Below, piece after piece: positions 15,698-24,712 of a stretch of DNA of 40,735 bases. Made by a program: the position numbers and the translations under genes. Positions within the stretch are counted from its first letter, which is position 1. Each line of letters starts with the position of its first letter. Source of the DNA: Prevotella sp. (GTDB lineage Bacteria; Bacteroidota; Bacteroidia; Bacteroidales; Bacteroidaceae). The stretch covers positions 1 through 40,735 of the forward strand of contig JAIKWS010000059.1 in the NCBI GenBank assembly GCA_024684515.1, given 5' to 3'. Under the pieces are notes generated by a model. That model did no database searches. It saw only the letters and a program-made list of their open reading frames with translations, and was not told the origin of the DNA.

Positions 15698-17050
15698 CTA
15701 TGCCTCTGCTGCGTCAAGTAGCAACTCGGAGAGGGTGGGGTGTATGTGCACCATGTGGCGCAGCTGTGCCACGGTGGTCTGTCGGCACATGAGCACGCTG
15801 GCCTCCTGGATGAGGTCGGCAGCATGGGCACCAAAGGCATGACAGCCAAGGATACGTCCGGCATCGGGCTCGCTGAGCAGTTTCACCATGCCGTCGGTCT
15901 CGTTCATCGCCAAAGCCTTGCCGTTGGCACGATAGAAGGACTTGCGACACTCGTAGTCGGCACCAGTGGCCTTCAGCTGATCTTCCGTAAGGCCAACGCC
16001 AGCGGCCTCAGGACTGGTGAAAACGGCAGCGGGCATGATGGAGAGGTCGACAGCCAGCGTCTCATCGCCACCAGCGAGGATATGGTCGACGGCTACCTTG
16101 GCCTGCATCTCGGCAGCATGGGCCAGCATCTGACGACCATTCACGTCGCCAATGGCATAGATGCCCGACACGGTGGTCTGCATGTGATCATCGACCAGGA
16201 TGCCGCACCGCTCGTCGTAGTCAAAGCCGGCCAGCCGGAAGTGGTCGAAGACACGTGGCGCACGTCCCACGGCCATGAGCACCTGCTCGGCATCGACGGT
16301 CTGCTGGCGACCTTTCTTATCCTGGAAGGTGACACCCTCGGCGGTGATGGCGGTGACACCACACTGCATGAAGAAATCGACACCCCGCTTCTCGAGCGTC
16401 TTGCGCAACCGCTTGGCGATGTCGCTGTCGAGGGCAGGCAGGCATTCCTTGAGGAACTCCACCACGGTGACCTTGGTGCCAAAGGCCGAGAAGATGCTGG
16501 CAAACTCCATGCCGATGACGCCAGCACCCACGATGCAGAGACTTTGGGGCAGCTGGTCGAGCAGTAGCAGGTCTCTACTATCGAGTACTGGGCGACTGGC
16601 GGGCACGCTGAGCCGCAGCGACTTAGGCACAGAGCCCGTGGCGATGATGATGTGTGGTGCCGAATAATGACAGCCACCAGCAGCCACCGTATGTGCGTCG
16701 ACGAAGCATGCCTCGGCACGTACCACCATGATGTTAGGATGGGCGAGCAGTGTCTCGATGCCACTGCGCAACTGCGCGAGCACCTCGTTCTTGCGTGCCA
16801 GCACCTGACTGAAGTCGAAGTCGTAGTGCAGACCTTTGAGTCCGAAGGTGCCGCCCTCTCTGAGCATGAGCATCAGCTCGGCATGGCGGGCATAGGCCTT
16901 GGTGGGAATACAGCCCTCGTTGAGGCATGTACCTCCTACGTGAGCCTGTTCAAATACCATCACCTTCAGCCCTTTGCTGGCGGCATAGGCAGCAGCGCGG
17001 TAGCCTCCTGGCCCTGCACCAATGATGATGAGATCAGTTTCTTCTGTCAT
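15698..17050 (-). CDS. lpdA: Dihydrolipoyl dehydrogenase (glycine cleavage L protein)
   Basis: This flavoprotein reoxidises the dihydrolipoyl arm of GcvH with NAD+. The product has 450 residues, slightly short for a family usually near 460-470. It shows the FAD-binding IIGAGPGGYRAA at the N-terminus and the redox disulfide GGTCLNEGCIPTK, with cysteines 42 and 47. A second Rossmann motif (CIVGAGVIGMEFAS) is next, then the second FAD contact GIYAIGDVNG. The C-terminal catalytic segment is HMVHIHPTLSE. It is the last gene of the gcv operon, 19 bp after gcvPB, which supports a dedicated role in glycine cleavage rather than in a 2-oxoacid dehydrogenase. A weak GATTCAG/CTGAATC hairpin at 15642-15667 follows it. 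Confidence 0.95.
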   Translation of the reverse strand: MTEETDLIIIGAGPGGYRAAAYAASKGLKVMVFEQAHVGGTCLNEGCIPTKAYARHAELMLMLREGGTFGLKGLHYDFDFSQVLARKNEVLAQLRSGIETLLAHPNIMVVRAEACFVDAHTVAAGGCHYSAPHIIIATGSVPKSLRLSVPASRPVLDSRDLLLLDQLPQSLCIVGAGVIGMEFASIFSAFGTKVTVVEFLKECLPALDSDIAKRLRKTLEKRGVDFFMQCGVTAITAEGVTFQDKKGRQQTVDAEQVLMAVGRAPRVFDHFRLAGFDYDERCGILVDDHMQTTVSGIYAIGDVNGRQMLAHAAEMQAKVAVDHILAGGDETLAVDLSIMPAAVFTSPEAAGVGLTEDQLKATGADYECRKSFYRANGKALAMNETDGMVKLLSEPDAGRILGCHAFGAHAADLIQEASVLMCRQTTVAQLRHMVHIHPTLSELLLDAAEA

Positions 17051-17069
17051 CGTCTTTTTTGTTTAACGG

Positions 17070-18479
17070 TCAGCAATGTTCGGCAACCAGTTGTCGCCAC
17101 GTCGTGACAGGATGCTTGGCTGCGAGCACATCGTCCACACGTCCTATTGGCGTATGATGGGGTGCGCTCTTCACCTGTTCCGGATTGGTCTTCGCCTCGT
17201 CAGCAATCTGTCGCATCACGTCAATAAAGCCATCGATGGTTGTCTTCGACTCGTTTTCCGTGGGCTCGATCATGAGGCTCTCGTGGAAGAGCAGGGGGAA
17301 GTAGATAGTTGGTGCATGATAGCCGTAGTCGAGCAGTCGCTTGGCAACGTCCATCGTGGTGACACCCGTCGACTTGTCCTTCAGGCCGTCGAACACAAAC
17401 TCGTGCTTGCACAGTCCGTCGATGGGCAGCTCATAGACATCTTTCAGACATTCCTTAATATAGTTGGCATTGAGGGTGGCCAGCGGTCCCACCTCCTTGA
17501 TATGCTCACGTCCCAGCGAGAGGATATAGGCATAGGCGCGTATGGCCACGGCGAAGTTGCCGTGATAGGGTGATACCTGTGGGAAGAACTGCTCGAGGCC
17601 CTCACGCACCCCCACGGGTCCTGCTCCTGGTCCGCCACCACCATGAGGAGTGGAGAATGTCTTGTGGAGATTGATGTGCATGACGTCGAACCCCATGTCA
17701 CCAGGGCGTGCGGCACCCAGCATAGGGTTGAGGTTGGCACCGTCGTAGTACATCAGTGCTCCTGTCTGGTGTATGAGTTGCTCTATCTCAGGAATCTGTC
17801 GCTCGAAGAGTCCCAGCGTGTTGGGATTGGTCATCATCATAGCTGCAATACGCGGTCCCTCTGCCTCGACGATTCGCCTGAGGTCGTCGAGCGAGACGAG
17901 CCCTTCAGCTGTGGACTTCACCTCGATGATATCGAATCCGCAAACGGCTGCCGAGGCGGGGTTGGTGCCATGTGCTGAGTCGGGGACGATGACCAGTTGT
18001 CGCTGCCCGTCATTGCGGCTCTCATGGTACTTCCTGATGACCATCAGTCCTGTCAGTTCACCATGAGCACCTGCAAAGGGCTTCAGCGTGAAGGCGTGCA
18101 GCCCCGTGAGCTGGCATAGGGCACGACAGAGCAGTGTGCAGACGGCTTCGGCACCCCGCACGGTATCGGCAGGCTGTAGGGGGTGTAGATTCTGGAACTG
18201 GGGTAGTGCCGCCATCTCCTCGTTGATCTTCGGATTGTATTTCATCGTGCACGATCCCAGAGGATAGAAACCATTGTCAACACCGAAATTGTTGGCAGAC
18301 AGATTGGTATAGTGACGCACCACGGTCATCTCATCACATTCGGGCATCTGTGCATCGTCCTGACGTCGTAGCTCATCGGGCAAGGCATAGTTGCCAAATC
18401 GGTTTCTGGGAAGAGTATATCCCTTGCGGCCCTTCTCAGAGAGCTCGAATATCAGGTTTCCGTATAGCTTGTTGTTCAT
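17070..18479 (-). CDS. gcvPB: Glycine dehydrogenase (decarboxylating) subunit 2
   Basis: This is the PLP-binding half of the two-subunit P protein, which decarboxylates glycine and passes the aminomethyl group to lipoylated GcvH. The product has 469 residues, a little shorter than many GcvPB proteins. The PLP lysine is K273 in NLHKTFSTPHGGGGPGAG. Other conserved parts are YPLGSCTMKYNPK, LKPFAGAHGELTG, DSAHGTNPASA and DGANLNPM. Its ATG overlaps the gcvPA stop as ATGA, so translation is probably coupled in keeping with the 1:1 subunit ratio. Confidence 0.96.
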   Translation of the reverse strand: MNNKLYGNLIFELSEKGRKGYTLPRNRFGNYALPDELRRQDDAQMPECDEMTVVRHYTNLSANNFGVDNGFYPLGSCTMKYNPKINEEMAALPQFQNLHPLQPADTVRGAEAVCTLLCRALCQLTGLHAFTLKPFAGAHGELTGLMVIRKYHESRNDGQRQLVIVPDSAHGTNPASAAVCGFDIIEVKSTAEGLVSLDDLRRIVEAEGPRIAAMMMTNPNTLGLFERQIPEIEQLIHQTGALMYYDGANLNPMLGAARPGDMGFDVMHINLHKTFSTPHGGGGPGAGPVGVREGLEQFFPQVSPYHGNFAVAIRAYAYILSLGREHIKEVGPLATLNANYIKECLKDVYELPIDGLCKHEFVFDGLKDKSTGVTTMDVAKRLLDYGYHAPTIYFPLLFHESLMIEPTENESKTTIDGFIDVMRQIADEAKTNPEQVKSAPHHTPIGRVDDVLAAKHPVTTWRQLVAEHC

Positions 18480-19795
18480 ACTAGTTGGATTAAAGTGTCG
18501 ATCTCTTCCTTAGTTCGTTTCTCGGTAACGGCAAACATCAGCTGGTCGTCGGCCACCTTGATGCCTCCGAAGAAGCCATGCTGCGTGAATCGTTGCTGCA
18601 GGGTGTCTACATCGCCATCGTAACAGACTACGAACTCGTTGAAGAACGGCTGCTGATAGGCAAGCTGAAAGTGGCCCGTGGCTAGTAGCTGGTCGCAGAG
18701 GTAGTGAGCTCCGGCATAGCTGAGCTGCGCGGCCTCCTTAAGTCCTTCCTTGCCCATGAGCGACATGTAGATAGTGACGAAGAGAGCCATCAGACTCTGG
18801 TTGGAGCAGATGTTGGAGGTGGCTTTCTGTCTGCGGATATGCTGTTCGCGTGCCTGCAGGGTTAGCACGAAGGCCCGCTGTCCTCGACTGTCGAGCGTCT
18901 TGCCCACGATGCGTCCTGGCATCTTGCGTATGAGTTTCTCCGTACAGCACATATAGCCCACGTAAGGTCCTCCGAACTGCATGGGTATGCCCAGGCTCTG
19001 CCCATCGCCCACGGCAATGTCGGCACCCCACTCGGCAGGTGTCTTCAGCAGTGCCAGGTCAGCAGCCACACTGTTGACGATAAGGAGTCCCTTCTCGCTG
19101 TGTATGGCATCGGCAAAACCGCTGTAGTCCTCGATGATGCCGAAGAAGTTGGGCTGCTGCACAAGCACGGCAGCATACTCTCTGGGGTGCTGGGCCAGTA
19201 GCTGTTGCAGGTGACTGAAATCAGTGACGCCATCTCGTGCGTCAATCGTCTCGATCCCGATATGATGGAAGTGGGCATAGGTGCGCACCACGGCCATCGT
19301 CTTGGGGTCTAGGGTACTGCTGACCAGCACCTTGTCTTGCTTCTTACCAGCAGCCACAGCCATCATGACGGCCTCGGCAGTGGCAGTGGTGCCATCGTAC
19401 ATCGAGGCGTTGCTGATATCCATGCCAGTAAGCTCTGCCATCATCGACTGGTATTCAAAGATATAATGCAGGGTGCCCTGGGAGATCTCAGCCTGATAGG
19501 GTGTATAGCTGGTGAGGAACTCCGATCGCTGTAGCAGTTGTGGGATGACAGCAGGTGTGTAGTGGTCGTAGACGCCAGCGCCGGCAAAGCATACGAGCTG
19601 CTGGTTCTGACGTCCCAGCTGCTCGAAGAGCTGTCGCACCTCCAGTTCGCTCATCTCCGACGGCAGGTTGTAGTCGCCACGAAAGCGTATGGCCTCGGGC
19701 ACCTCAGCATAGAGGTCGTCGAGCGACGTGATGCCCACCTGTTCCATCATGGCCTTCAGCTCAGCCTCGGTATGTGGGAAGTATTTGTACATCAT
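18476..19795 (-). CDS. gcvPA: Glycine dehydrogenase (decarboxylating) subunit 1
   Basis: This is the non-PLP half of the P protein, 439 residues, standard size. It is recognised by YTPYQAEISQGTLHYIFEYQ, the segment ISNASMYDGTTATAEA and GRIVGKTLDSRGQRAFVLTL. It forms a heterotetramer with GcvPB. Two ATG codons are adjacent (19795 and 19792), and the first directly follows the gcvH stop codon with no gap. No strong ribosome-binding site is visible, as is usual in this phylum. Confidence 0.96.
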   Translation of the reverse strand: MMYKYFPHTEAELKAMMEQVGITSLDDLYAEVPEAIRFRGDYNLPSEMSELEVRQLFEQLGRQNQQLVCFAGAGVYDHYTPAVIPQLLQRSEFLTSYTPYQAEISQGTLHYIFEYQSMMAELTGMDISNASMYDGTTATAEAVMMAVAAGKKQDKVLVSSTLDPKTMAVVRTYAHFHHIGIETIDARDGVTDFSHLQQLLAQHPREYAAVLVQQPNFFGIIEDYSGFADAIHSEKGLLIVNSVAADLALLKTPAEWGADIAVGDGQSLGIPMQFGGPYVGYMCCTEKLIRKMPGRIVGKTLDSRGQRAFVLTLQAREQHIRRQKATSNICSNQSLMALFVTIYMSLMGKEGLKEAAQLSYAGAHYLCDQLLATGHFQLAYQQPFFNEFVVCYDGDVDTLQQRFTQHGFFGGIKVADDQLMFAVTEKRTKEEIDTLIQLV

Positions 19796-20176
19796 CTACT
19801 CTTTGCAGAATTCTTCGTAGGCCTTGGCATCCATCAGACTATCGAGTTCAGCCTTATCCTTCAACTCCACCTTGATAATCCAGTTCTCATAGGCATCTTG
19901 GTTGAGCAGCTCAGGCTGGTCCTCAAGCGCCTCGTTGACCTCTATGACGGTACCGCTGACAGGTGCATTCAAGTCGCTGGCGGCTTTGACGCTCTCTACA
20001 GCGCCAAACTCCTCGCCTGCCGTCACCTCGTCGTCCATCTCGGGCATATCTACGTAAACCACGTTTCCCAATGCGTGCTGGGCATAGTCGGTGATGCCGA
20101 TAAAGCCAAAATCACCCTCTACTCTTACATACTCGTGCGACTCGCTGTAATAGAGTCCTTCAATTACTTTTGCCAT
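19796..20176 (-). CDS. gcvH: Glycine cleavage system H protein
   Basis: This is the lipoyl carrier that shuttles the aminomethyl group between P, T and L proteins. The product has 126 residues, the normal length. The lipoylated lysine is K64 in ESVKAASDLNAPVSG, and the N-terminal FGFIGITDYAQHALG is typical. It lies 27 bp after gcvT and abuts gcvPA. The lipoate ligase-like gene two positions upstream is its likely modifying enzyme. Confidence 0.97.
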   Translation of the reverse strand: MAKVIEGLYYSESHEYVRVEGDFGFIGITDYAQHALGNVVYVDMPEMDDEVTAGEEFGAVESVKAASDLNAPVSGTVIEVNEALEDQPELLNQDAYENWIIKVELKDKAELDSLMDAKAYEEFCKE

Positions 20177-20203
20177 AGTTGTATTGCTTTTATTGATAAA
20201 TCG

Positions 20204-21286
20204 TTATTTCTTGTAGTGCTTGTCGTAGAAGCGCTTCTTTACCACACGTCCTGGGAATACTTTTTTGCGTATCTGGATTTGGAGCGGAGTGTCGAGCCTG
20301 GCATACTGGCTGTCGACCAGTGCCATGCAAACGCTCTTATCGCTAGATATCGTGTGATAGCCCGTCGTAACTTCGCCAACAGGCTCGCCCTGGGCATTGA
20401 GCACAGTGTATCCGTGACGGGGAATAGCCTTGTCAGCCAGCTCGATGCCAACGAGTTTGCGGGCCACACCCTCAGTCTTCTGACGAGTGAGAGCATCCTT
20501 GCCTACGAATTCCTGTTTATCGAGTTTGACGAACATACCAAGCCCCGCCATGATGGGTGAAATGTCCTGCGACAGTTCATCGCCGTAGAGGGGCAGTCCT
20601 ACCTCGAATCGCAACGTGTCGCGACAGCCTAGGCCACAGGGCTTACAGCGCCCAGAGGCAATAAGCCTGTCCCAGCAGTCGTTGATAAAGGCTGGGGAGG
20701 CATAGATTTCGAAGCCATCCTCGCCCGTATAACCCGTACGGCTGATGATGATGTCGCCAATGGTCTTCACGGTGTAGAATTCCAGCTCGCGGCAGGGCAG
20801 CTGCAGAACCTCCTCTACTACTTGCTCCGCCAATGGTCCCTGTACGGCTATCTGTCCGTATGCCTCAGATACATGCTGCATGTCAATGTCGAATCCTATA
20901 GCCTGCTGCTGCATCCATGCCCAGTCCTTGTCGATGTTAGCGGCATTGATGACGAGAAAGAATTCCTGCGCGTTCATCTTGTATACTAGGAGGTCGTCGA
21001 CAGTACCACCATCGTCGTAGCACATCATTCCATAGAAGATTTTACCAACAGGGGCATCGCTGACATCGTTGGTGAAGATATGCTGTACATAGCGTTCAGC
21101 ATCATGCCCCTTGACAGTAACCTCGCCCATGTGTGAGACGTCGAACACGCCACAGGCCGTACGTACTGCCTGGTGCTCGTCGGTAATGGAACTGTACTGA
21201 ATGGGCATCTCAAAGCCTGCAAAGGGTGACATCAAAGCCCCCAGTGCTACATGTTTGTCGTAAAGACAGGTGCGTTTGTTTTCCAT
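20204..21286 (-). CDS. gcvT: Aminomethyltransferase (glycine cleavage T protein)
   Basis: This enzyme transfers the methylene unit from aminomethyl-GcvH to tetrahydrofolate and releases ammonia. The product has 360 residues, the normal length. It shows the N-terminal MENKRTCLYDKHVALGA, the conserved FAGFEMPIQY, the GVFDVSHMGE motif, and SRTGYTGEDGFEIY with the folate-site region RDTLRFEVGLPLYG. The ATG at 21286 is chosen because it lies 10 bp after the upstream gene and starts the family N-terminus; the frame to 21322 would run into lplA. Confidence 0.96.
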   Translation of the reverse strand: MENKRTCLYDKHVALGALMSPFAGFEMPIQYSSITDEHQAVRTACGVFDVSHMGEVTVKGHDAERYVQHIFTNDVSDAPVGKIFYGMMCYDDGGTVDDLLVYKMNAQEFFLVINAANIDKDWAWMQQQAIGFDIDMQHVSEAYGQIAVQGPLAEQVVEEVLQLPCRELEFYTVKTIGDIIISRTGYTGEDGFEIYASPAFINDCWDRLIASGRCKPCGLGCRDTLRFEVGLPLYGDELSQDISPIMAGLGMFVKLDKQEFVGKDALTRQKTEGVARKLVGIELADKAIPRHGYTVLNAQGEPVGEVTTGYHTISSDKSVCMALVDSQYARLDTPLQIQIRKKVFPGRVVKKRFYDKHYKK

Positions 21287-21296
21287 ATTATTCAAT

Positions 21297-22025
21297 CTAA
21301 TGTAACTTTCGTTGTGTTCCAAAGATAAAGTCGTCGTTTAGGTATTCCTGTTCAAGAGTCTCGATTGAGAGCACGTCGTCAGGACTCAGCATCAGTTCGC
21401 CGGTGCATAGTGTCTGCCGTGCGAAGTCCTTGAACGCCTCAATATCGATGTTGAGATGGTCCTTCAGCAGTCCAATGCGCTGCCGCACGCTCTGTACACC
21501 GTTTTTCTGTAGTTTTTCCCGCGACGGTGTGATGGCGGCTACCATATTGTCGAGGATGGTGTCGTAGAGCATGGTGCCATGGACGATACTGGCACCCGGC
21601 AGATGATAGAAAGCGGTGCCACTGACCTTGCCACCCTCTACGAGCACATCGTTGCGACTGCTGGCAGTAGCGCTAAGACCCAGTCGACGGAGCACGAGGA
21701 TGAGCATATTGATAAATCGTTGGAAGGTCAGGTTGACATCTTCATCCTTTGTGATATAAGAGAACATCACATTTCCCTTGTCCGCGTAGACGCAGCCTCC
21801 ACCACTCTTTCTTCGGTAACAGCAGATGGCGTGCTGACGGCAATAGTCAACGTTGACCTCGCTCCAGATGTCCTGATTGCGGCCAAAGATGACGCTAGGT
21901 GCTACCTGCCAGAGGAAGAAGAGATGGTCGTCAGCCTTATGGCGTGCCACGTATTCCTCCATCGCCAGATAGAACGACAGCCGTCGCTCTTGTTGTTGGT
22001 TGCCTGGGAGTGTGACGTATTTCAT
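21297..22025 (-). CDS. Lipoate-protein ligase family protein
   Basis: The LplA/LipB fold attaches lipoic acid to carrier proteins. The product has 242 residues, so it contains the catalytic domain and lacks most of the C-terminal accessory domain of E. coli LplA (about 338). The active-site loop RRKSGGGCVYADKGN and the GGKVSGTAFY segment are clear. The first resembles the RRxSGGGAV motif, and the lysine of the second is the expected catalytic one. It sits 10 bp upstream of gcvT. The simplest reading is salvage of lipoate or transfer of a lipoyl group to GcvH K64. A partner supplying activation cannot be excluded because of the short C-terminus. Confidence 0.85.
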   Translation of the reverse strand: MKYVTLPGNQQQERRLSFYLAMEEYVARHKADDHLFFLWQVAPSVIFGRNQDIWSEVNVDYCRQHAICCYRRKSGGGCVYADKGNVMFSYITKDEDVNLTFQRFINMLILVLRRLGLSATASSRNDVLVEGGKVSGTAFYHLPGASIVHGTMLYDTILDNMVAAITPSREKLQKNGVQSVRQRIGLLKDHLNIDIEAFKDFARQTLCTGELMLSPDDVLSIETLEQEYLNDDFIFGTQRKLH

Positions 22026-22047
22026 TCTTAGGGAAAGATGGTAGCTG

Positions 22048-23133
22048 TCAGGTTGTCTCTATCATGTGTGCCATATCGTGGCGGCAGGCTTCCACTTGCT
22101 GGAAATAATGCAATTGGTTGCGTGTGCGTACCAGATTATGGTCGGCATAGCTCGTCTTGTAGTAGACGTCGCCATTGAGGTAGTCGGCCAGGAAGCGTAC
22201 TGCCTGCATCATGGGGAACAGCATTACGGCAAAGGGCAGGTGATTGCGCTCTACGGGGGTGAGGAAGGCAGCGGCAGATTCCAGATAACCACGTGTGAAA
22301 GCCTCGAAGATGTCCCAGCGGAACTCTATGGCGTCCAGCTGTGGCGAGTCTTCTGCCTGTGTGTTGGCTGCTGTACGCAGGAAGTCGCCATAATCAGAGA
22401 AGACATAGGCAGGCATGACCGTGTCGAGATCGATGATGCATCGCACACGACCATCGCGATCGAAGAGCATATTGTTGACCTTAGTATCGCAATGACAGAT
22501 ACGCTTGGGGAGTAGCCCTTGACGATGCAGTTGCTCGGCAATGCACATCTCGTCAGCATGGATAGAGATGAGTTTCAGTTCGTCGTTGACTAGTCGGGCT
22601 CGCTGGACAGCATCGTGGTCGACAGCTTCTTGCAACTGGCGCAGCCGTAGTTCCATGTTATGGAAGTCGGGGATGGTCTCACCTAGCTGTTCTGGCAGGT
22701 CGGTGAGCTGTTGCTCAAAATGTCCAAAGGCTCGTCCACAGTCGTAACTGCTGTCTGGAGTAACCTCATTGACGGTCACGGTGTCGGCAATAAAGACGGA
22801 CAGTCGCCAGTAGCTGCTGCCATCAAAATGGAAAGTCGTGCCTGCTGGAGTAGGGATGAAACGCAGCACGTGGCGGTCCGGCTCATTGGCATCAGCTCCC
22901 GTCAGCTTGCTTCGCAGGTGGTTTGTAACGGATTCTATGTTGTGCTGCAGCAAAGGCACATTGGTGAATATGTGGTGGTTGATACGCTGCAGTACGTAGT
23001 CAGGATGTTCCGACTGGGCTGTCAGCACTAGATAGGTGTCGTTGATGAGGCCGTTGCCCAATGGACGGACGTCGGCAACAGTTCCTTCTATACAGAAACT
23101 ATCTATAATGGACAGAAGTTGGTCTTTGTTCAT
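22048..23133 (-). CDS. N-acetylhexosamine 1-kinase-like phosphotransferase
   Basis: This 361-residue APH-fold kinase lacks a signal peptide. It carries the catalytic loop HCDTKVNNML, with D216 as likely base and N221 as metal ligand, and the metal-binding IIDLDTV at about residue 235. The length and motifs agree with NahK, which phosphorylates GlcNAc or GalNAc at C1, and with Bacteroides proteins often mislabelled as desulfatases. The ATG at 23133 is used because the longer frame overlaps the GH109 gene. It lies 7 bp after GH109, an alpha-N-acetylgalactosaminidase family, which supports GalNAc as substrate. Another amino sugar or choline-like substrate is possible. Confidence 0.78.
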   Translation of the reverse strand: MNKDQLLSIIDSFCIEGTVADVRPLGNGLINDTYLVLTAQSEHPDYVLQRINHHIFTNVPLLQHNIESVTNHLRSKLTGADANEPDRHVLRFIPTPAGTTFHFDGSSYWRLSVFIADTVTVNEVTPDSSYDCGRAFGHFEQQLTDLPEQLGETIPDFHNMELRLRQLQEAVDHDAVQRARLVNDELKLISIHADEMCIAEQLHRQGLLPKRICHCDTKVNNMLFDRDGRVRCIIDLDTVMPAYVFSDYGDFLRTAANTQAEDSPQLDAIEFRWDIFEAFTRGYLESAAAFLTPVERNHLPFAVMLFPMMQAVRFLADYLNGDVYYKTSYADHNLVRTRNQLHYFQQVEACRHDMAHMIETT

Positions 23134-23140
23134 AGCGAGT

Positions 23141-24523
23141 CTATTTGAAAGCGTACTTGAATCCTTTGATGCGATCCCAAGCGCCACGGGTGAAGTCAGG
23201 AATAGCCACAGGCATGGACCCATTCTCAAGCGAGATGCGCGTCAGCGGTCCCAGGCAGCACCATTCGGCCATGTCGTAGACATCCATGTCGAGGGGCAAT
23301 CCGTTTTGCAAGCAGTAGATGAGGCGATAGTCCATAAGAAAGTCCATACCACCATGCCCTCCCACACGACGGGCTTTCTCCTCGAGTTCCTGCACGAAGG
23401 CGGGAAGGTATTTATGGAGCATGGCCTGGCAAAGACTATCAGGCATGGCCGAGTGGGCACTTAGGTTCTCATGGTCAGGAATGTCGTTGCTGAGCTTCTC
23501 CTGACGGAACAACAGTTGATTGACAGGATACTTGCTGGCATAGCCATCACTGCCTATCACTTGGTACATGCGACTGTAGGGACGTGGGGTCAGCACATCG
23601 TGCTGAATGAGCATTGTCTTGCCATTGACAGTTCGGATGAGTGTCGATGTCTGATCGCCATTCTGAAAATCAGGGCAGTCCTTTCCCGTCAGTTTCTTCA
23701 CCACTCGTGGTCCGTTATAGGGTTTTGTATCAACAGAAACGAGATATTCCATCCGATCGCCACGATGGATGTTCAGTACCTGGCAGTCGGGGCCTATGCC
23801 GTGGGTAGGGTACACATCGCCACGGTACTTGGCGTTGTAGTCGAGACGCCAGTTCTCCCAGTATTCCGTCCAGAAATCGTCGAGATTGTGCTGATACGAA
23901 CCTTCCACGTGCAATACCTCGCCAAAGAGCCCCTGCTGTGCCATATTCAGTGCTGCCAGCTCGAAGAAGTCGTAGACACAGTTCTCGAGCATCATACAGT
24001 GCTTGCGAGTACGTTCCGAGGTATTGATAAGCTGCCATATCTCATCAAGGTCCATAGCTGCTGGCACCTCGATGGCCACATGCTTGCCATGCTCCATGGC
24101 ATAGAGGGCCAAGGGCACGTGATGTACCCAGTCGGTGGCAATATAGATAAGGTCGATGTCACTGCGGTCACACATCTTTTTATATGCTTCTGTCGACCCG
24201 CTATATGCTGTAGCACGGGGACGTCCATGACGTTCGAGTAACTTCTGGCAGGCTTCCACGCGGTTGGCCTCTACATCGCAGAGTCCTTTCACATCGGTAC
24301 CCTCTATTTGTGCAAAACGTTCTACGGCACCAGGACCACGCATCCCTAGGCCAATAAACCCTACGCGTACCACCTTCAGGGGAGGAGCTGTAAGTTGCAA
24401 GACATCACGCTGGCCAGCAGGTCGCTGTGGCACGTCAGTCTGAAGCATTTTCATTTGCTGGGCTGTCACGAAGGATATGGCCAATAGCCAGGCCATTGCT
24501 AGTAGTGATACGATACGTTTCAT
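23141..24523 (-). CDS. GH109 family alpha-N-acetylgalactosaminidase (Gfo/Idh/MocA fold)
   Basis: GH109 enzymes use a bound NAD+ to cleave terminal alpha-GalNAc, for example the blood-group A epitope. The product has 460 residues and a signal peptide (MKRIVSLLAMAWLLAISFVTAQ), so it is exported. The NAD-binding VGFIGLGMRGPG begins near residue 54, and the family segments TEYWENWRLDYN and GDVYPTHGIGPDCQVLNI are close to those of characterised GH109 proteins. GH109 differs from other Gfo/Idh/MocA members by the YPTHG...CQxLNINRGDR block, seen here as NIHRGDR. It is the first gene of the eight-gene operon, behind its own promoter. A plain exported oxidoreductase is the alternative. Confidence 0.85.
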   Translation of the reverse strand: MKRIVSLLAMAWLLAISFVTAQQMKMLQTDVPQRPAGQRDVLQLTAPPLKVVRVGFIGLGMRGPGAVERFAQIEGTDVKGLCDVEANRVEACQKLLERHGRPRATAYSGSTEAYKKMCDRSDIDLIYIATDWVHHVPLALYAMEHGKHVAIEVPAAMDLDEIWQLINTSERTRKHCMMLENCVYDFFELAALNMAQQGLFGEVLHVEGSYQHNLDDFWTEYWENWRLDYNAKYRGDVYPTHGIGPDCQVLNIHRGDRMEYLVSVDTKPYNGPRVVKKLTGKDCPDFQNGDQTSTLIRTVNGKTMLIQHDVLTPRPYSRMYQVIGSDGYASKYPVNQLLFRQEKLSNDIPDHENLSAHSAMPDSLCQAMLHKYLPAFVQELEEKARRVGGHGGMDFLMDYRLIYCLQNGLPLDMDVYDMAEWCCLGPLTRISLENGSMPVAIPDFTRGAWDRIKGFKYAFK

Positions 24524-24550
24524 AGCATTTGGGTTTTGTAATTACGGACG

Positions 24551-24582
24551 CAAAGTTACGCAATATATTTCAATTGACCAAT
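24551..24582 (-). promoter_or_regulatory. Promoter of GH109-kinase-gcv operon
   Basis: The minus strand has TAACTTTG at 24558-24551, and TTGG about 20 bp upstream in the place of TTTG. The GH109 ATG follows 28 bp later. No other promoter-like site is seen before the gcv genes, and no riboswitch could fit in the short gaps. Confidence 0.6.
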
Positions 24583-24676
24583 TGTTTTTGTCAAAAACGA
24601 GGCATTTAACTTTTTTTATTGCTTGCCTTTTTCGAAATATTTTGCTTTAGAGTCGCAAAACTTCCTAATTTTTTTG

Positions 24677-24684
24677 TACCTTTG
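24677..24684 (+). promoter_or_regulatory. -7 element before parC
   Basis: TACCTTTG lies 28 bp before the ATG at 24713. The -33 position has no TTTG. The longer reading frame from 24623 would start before this site, which supports the later start. Confidence 0.6.
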
Positions 24685-24712
24685 CAAGCAAACTACGAAA
24701 ACCTTCAAGCAA

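Noticed and set aside
20177..20203. Glycine riboswitch controlling the gcv genes
   Set aside because: The gaps between the operon genes are at most 27 bp, and no aptamer-like structure fits; the only long leader is before GH109 and is under 100 bp.
19538..20560. 340-codon plus-strand frame
   Set aside because: It is antisense to gcvPA, gcvH and gcvT, whose motifs are unmistakable.
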